From assembly GCA_022482785.1 (NCBI GenBank), contig JAKVON010000006.1, positions 62,001 through 126,000 of the forward strand: a stretch of DNA of 64,000 bases, in the 5' to 3' direction. Below the pieces are notes generated by a model. That model searched no databases. It had not been told where the DNA came from and saw only the letters and a program-made list of their open reading frames with translations. The stretch is from Atopobiaceae bacterium (lineage in GTDB: Bacteria; Actinomycetota; Coriobacteriia; Coriobacteriales; Atopobiaceae). The position numbers and the translations under genes are program-made. Every line of letters starts with the position of its first letter. The first letter of the stretch is position 1. This document shows, piece by piece, positions 63,692 to 64,000 of this stretch.

Positions 63692-64000
63692 CGTGGCTCC
63701 TTCGTGGTTCGTTCGAGTGTCAGGGCATTGTATATCCTGATGGTGCCCTCGTAGAGGTAGCGCCTGGTGTCGAGCACGTAGACGATTCCGCCCACGAACG
63801 ACTCCCAGAAGAGGTCATGGAGGGAGGCCTCGCCCACGAGCGACCTCACGCGCTCGATGCCGGGCGAGCCCGGCCGGAGGGGCTCGATGCCATCGGCCAC
63901 GAACAGGACCTCGTCGAGGGGGCTCATGTGGGCGTCGCCCAGGGTGTGGCGGTCGATGGCCTGGAACACCTCGTGCGGCAGCGACGGATAGAGGCTCGGG
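63688..64000 (-). CDS. HD-domain YqeK-type hydrolase, N-terminus cut by window edge
   Basis: The C-terminal 103 residues run unbroken to the right edge. HEVFQAIDRHTLGDAHMSPL and EVLFVADGIEP match the end of the YqeK HD domain (Ap4A hydrolase family), including the second His and the Asp of the metal site. The downstream coupling to rsfS fits the nadD-yqeK-rsfS cluster, so nadD is expected just beyond the window. Confidence 0.85.
   Translation of the reverse strand, partial: PSLYPSLPHEVFQAIDRHTLGDAHMSPLDEVLFVADGIEPLRPGSPGIERVRSLVGEASLHDLFWESFVGGIVYVLDTRRYLYEGTIRIYNALTLERTTKEPR

Overview
This window looks like a chromosomal core segment of a high-GC Gram-positive bacterium, most likely a member of the Actinomycetota class Coriobacteriia (Olsenella/Atopobiaceae-like). 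That placement is inference. Its basis is strong G/C third-position bias, an actinobacterial FHA (GarA/OdhI-like) plus MerR (FtsR-like) pair, and Firmicutes-style gene orders (scpA-scpB-rluB-cmk, der-plsY-gpsA, rpsP-khpA-rimM-trmD, nadD-yqeK-rsfS type). Nearly every gene lies on the minus strand. The plus strand carries only a small MGMT-family gene, one tRNA, and a response regulator - histidine kinase - DNA polymerase IV group.

Layout, left to right. 0-2.6 kb: a ClC transporter cut by the left edge and a secreted NlpC/P60 peptidoglycan hydrolase with a long structured 5' leader. 2.7-8.1 kb: apt, the MerR/FHA pair, a translationally coupled pgsA-dac-malY-ridA set and tRNA-Pro. 8.2-16.5 kb: hydrolase, MGMT, Uup-like ABC-F, nfo, coaBC, zinc-ribbon protein, NIF3, cysteine desulfurase, rpe. 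16.5-29.8 kb: gpsA, plsY, der, DUF512 radical-SAM-like protein, ispH, a cmk-plsC fusion, histidine phosphatase, rluB, scpB, scpA, a site-2-type protease, a small membrane protein, a second ABC-F and a VOC protein. 29.9-30.6 kb: three tRNAs (Val, Ala, Met-type CAT) with terminators and a repeat pair. 30.6-41 kb: proS, ispG, rseP, dxr, cdsA, uppS, frr, pyrH, tsf, rpsB. 41.2-47.9 kb: xer, trmFO, dprA, comM, yraN, rnhB, rplS. 48-54 kb: a DUF6273-like surface protein, dgt, ppdK and its regulator. 54.2-59.8 kb: glyS, glyQ, lepB, trmD, rimM, khpA, rpsP. 60-64 kb: the two-component system, dinB, rsfS and a partial yqeK.

Functionally the window is rich in envelope biogenesis. gpsA, plsY, the PlsC half of the fusion, cdsA and a pgsA-like gene form an almost complete route from dihydroxyacetone phosphate toward phosphatidylglycerol phosphate. 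dxr, ispG, ispH and uppS cover much of the MEP isoprenoid and undecaprenyl route. Translation (tRNAs, ProS, GlyQS, S2, S16, L19, EF-Ts, RRF, TrmD, RimM, Der, RsfS) and chromosome maintenance (ScpAB, Xer, DprA, ComM, RNase HII, Nfo) fill most of the rest.

A striking property is a set of thirteen single-base frameshifts in nine genes (NIF3, gpsA, scpA three times, site-2 protease, ABC-F twice, rseP, comM twice, yraN, rnhB). In each gene the conserved protein sequence continues intact in another frame. Several of these genes are normally important or essential. Most of the sites lie in short G or C runs, so base-calling or assembly errors are the likeliest cause. I annotate these genes at full extent and mark the breaks. 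No prophage, insertion sequence, CRISPR array or defence island was recognised.
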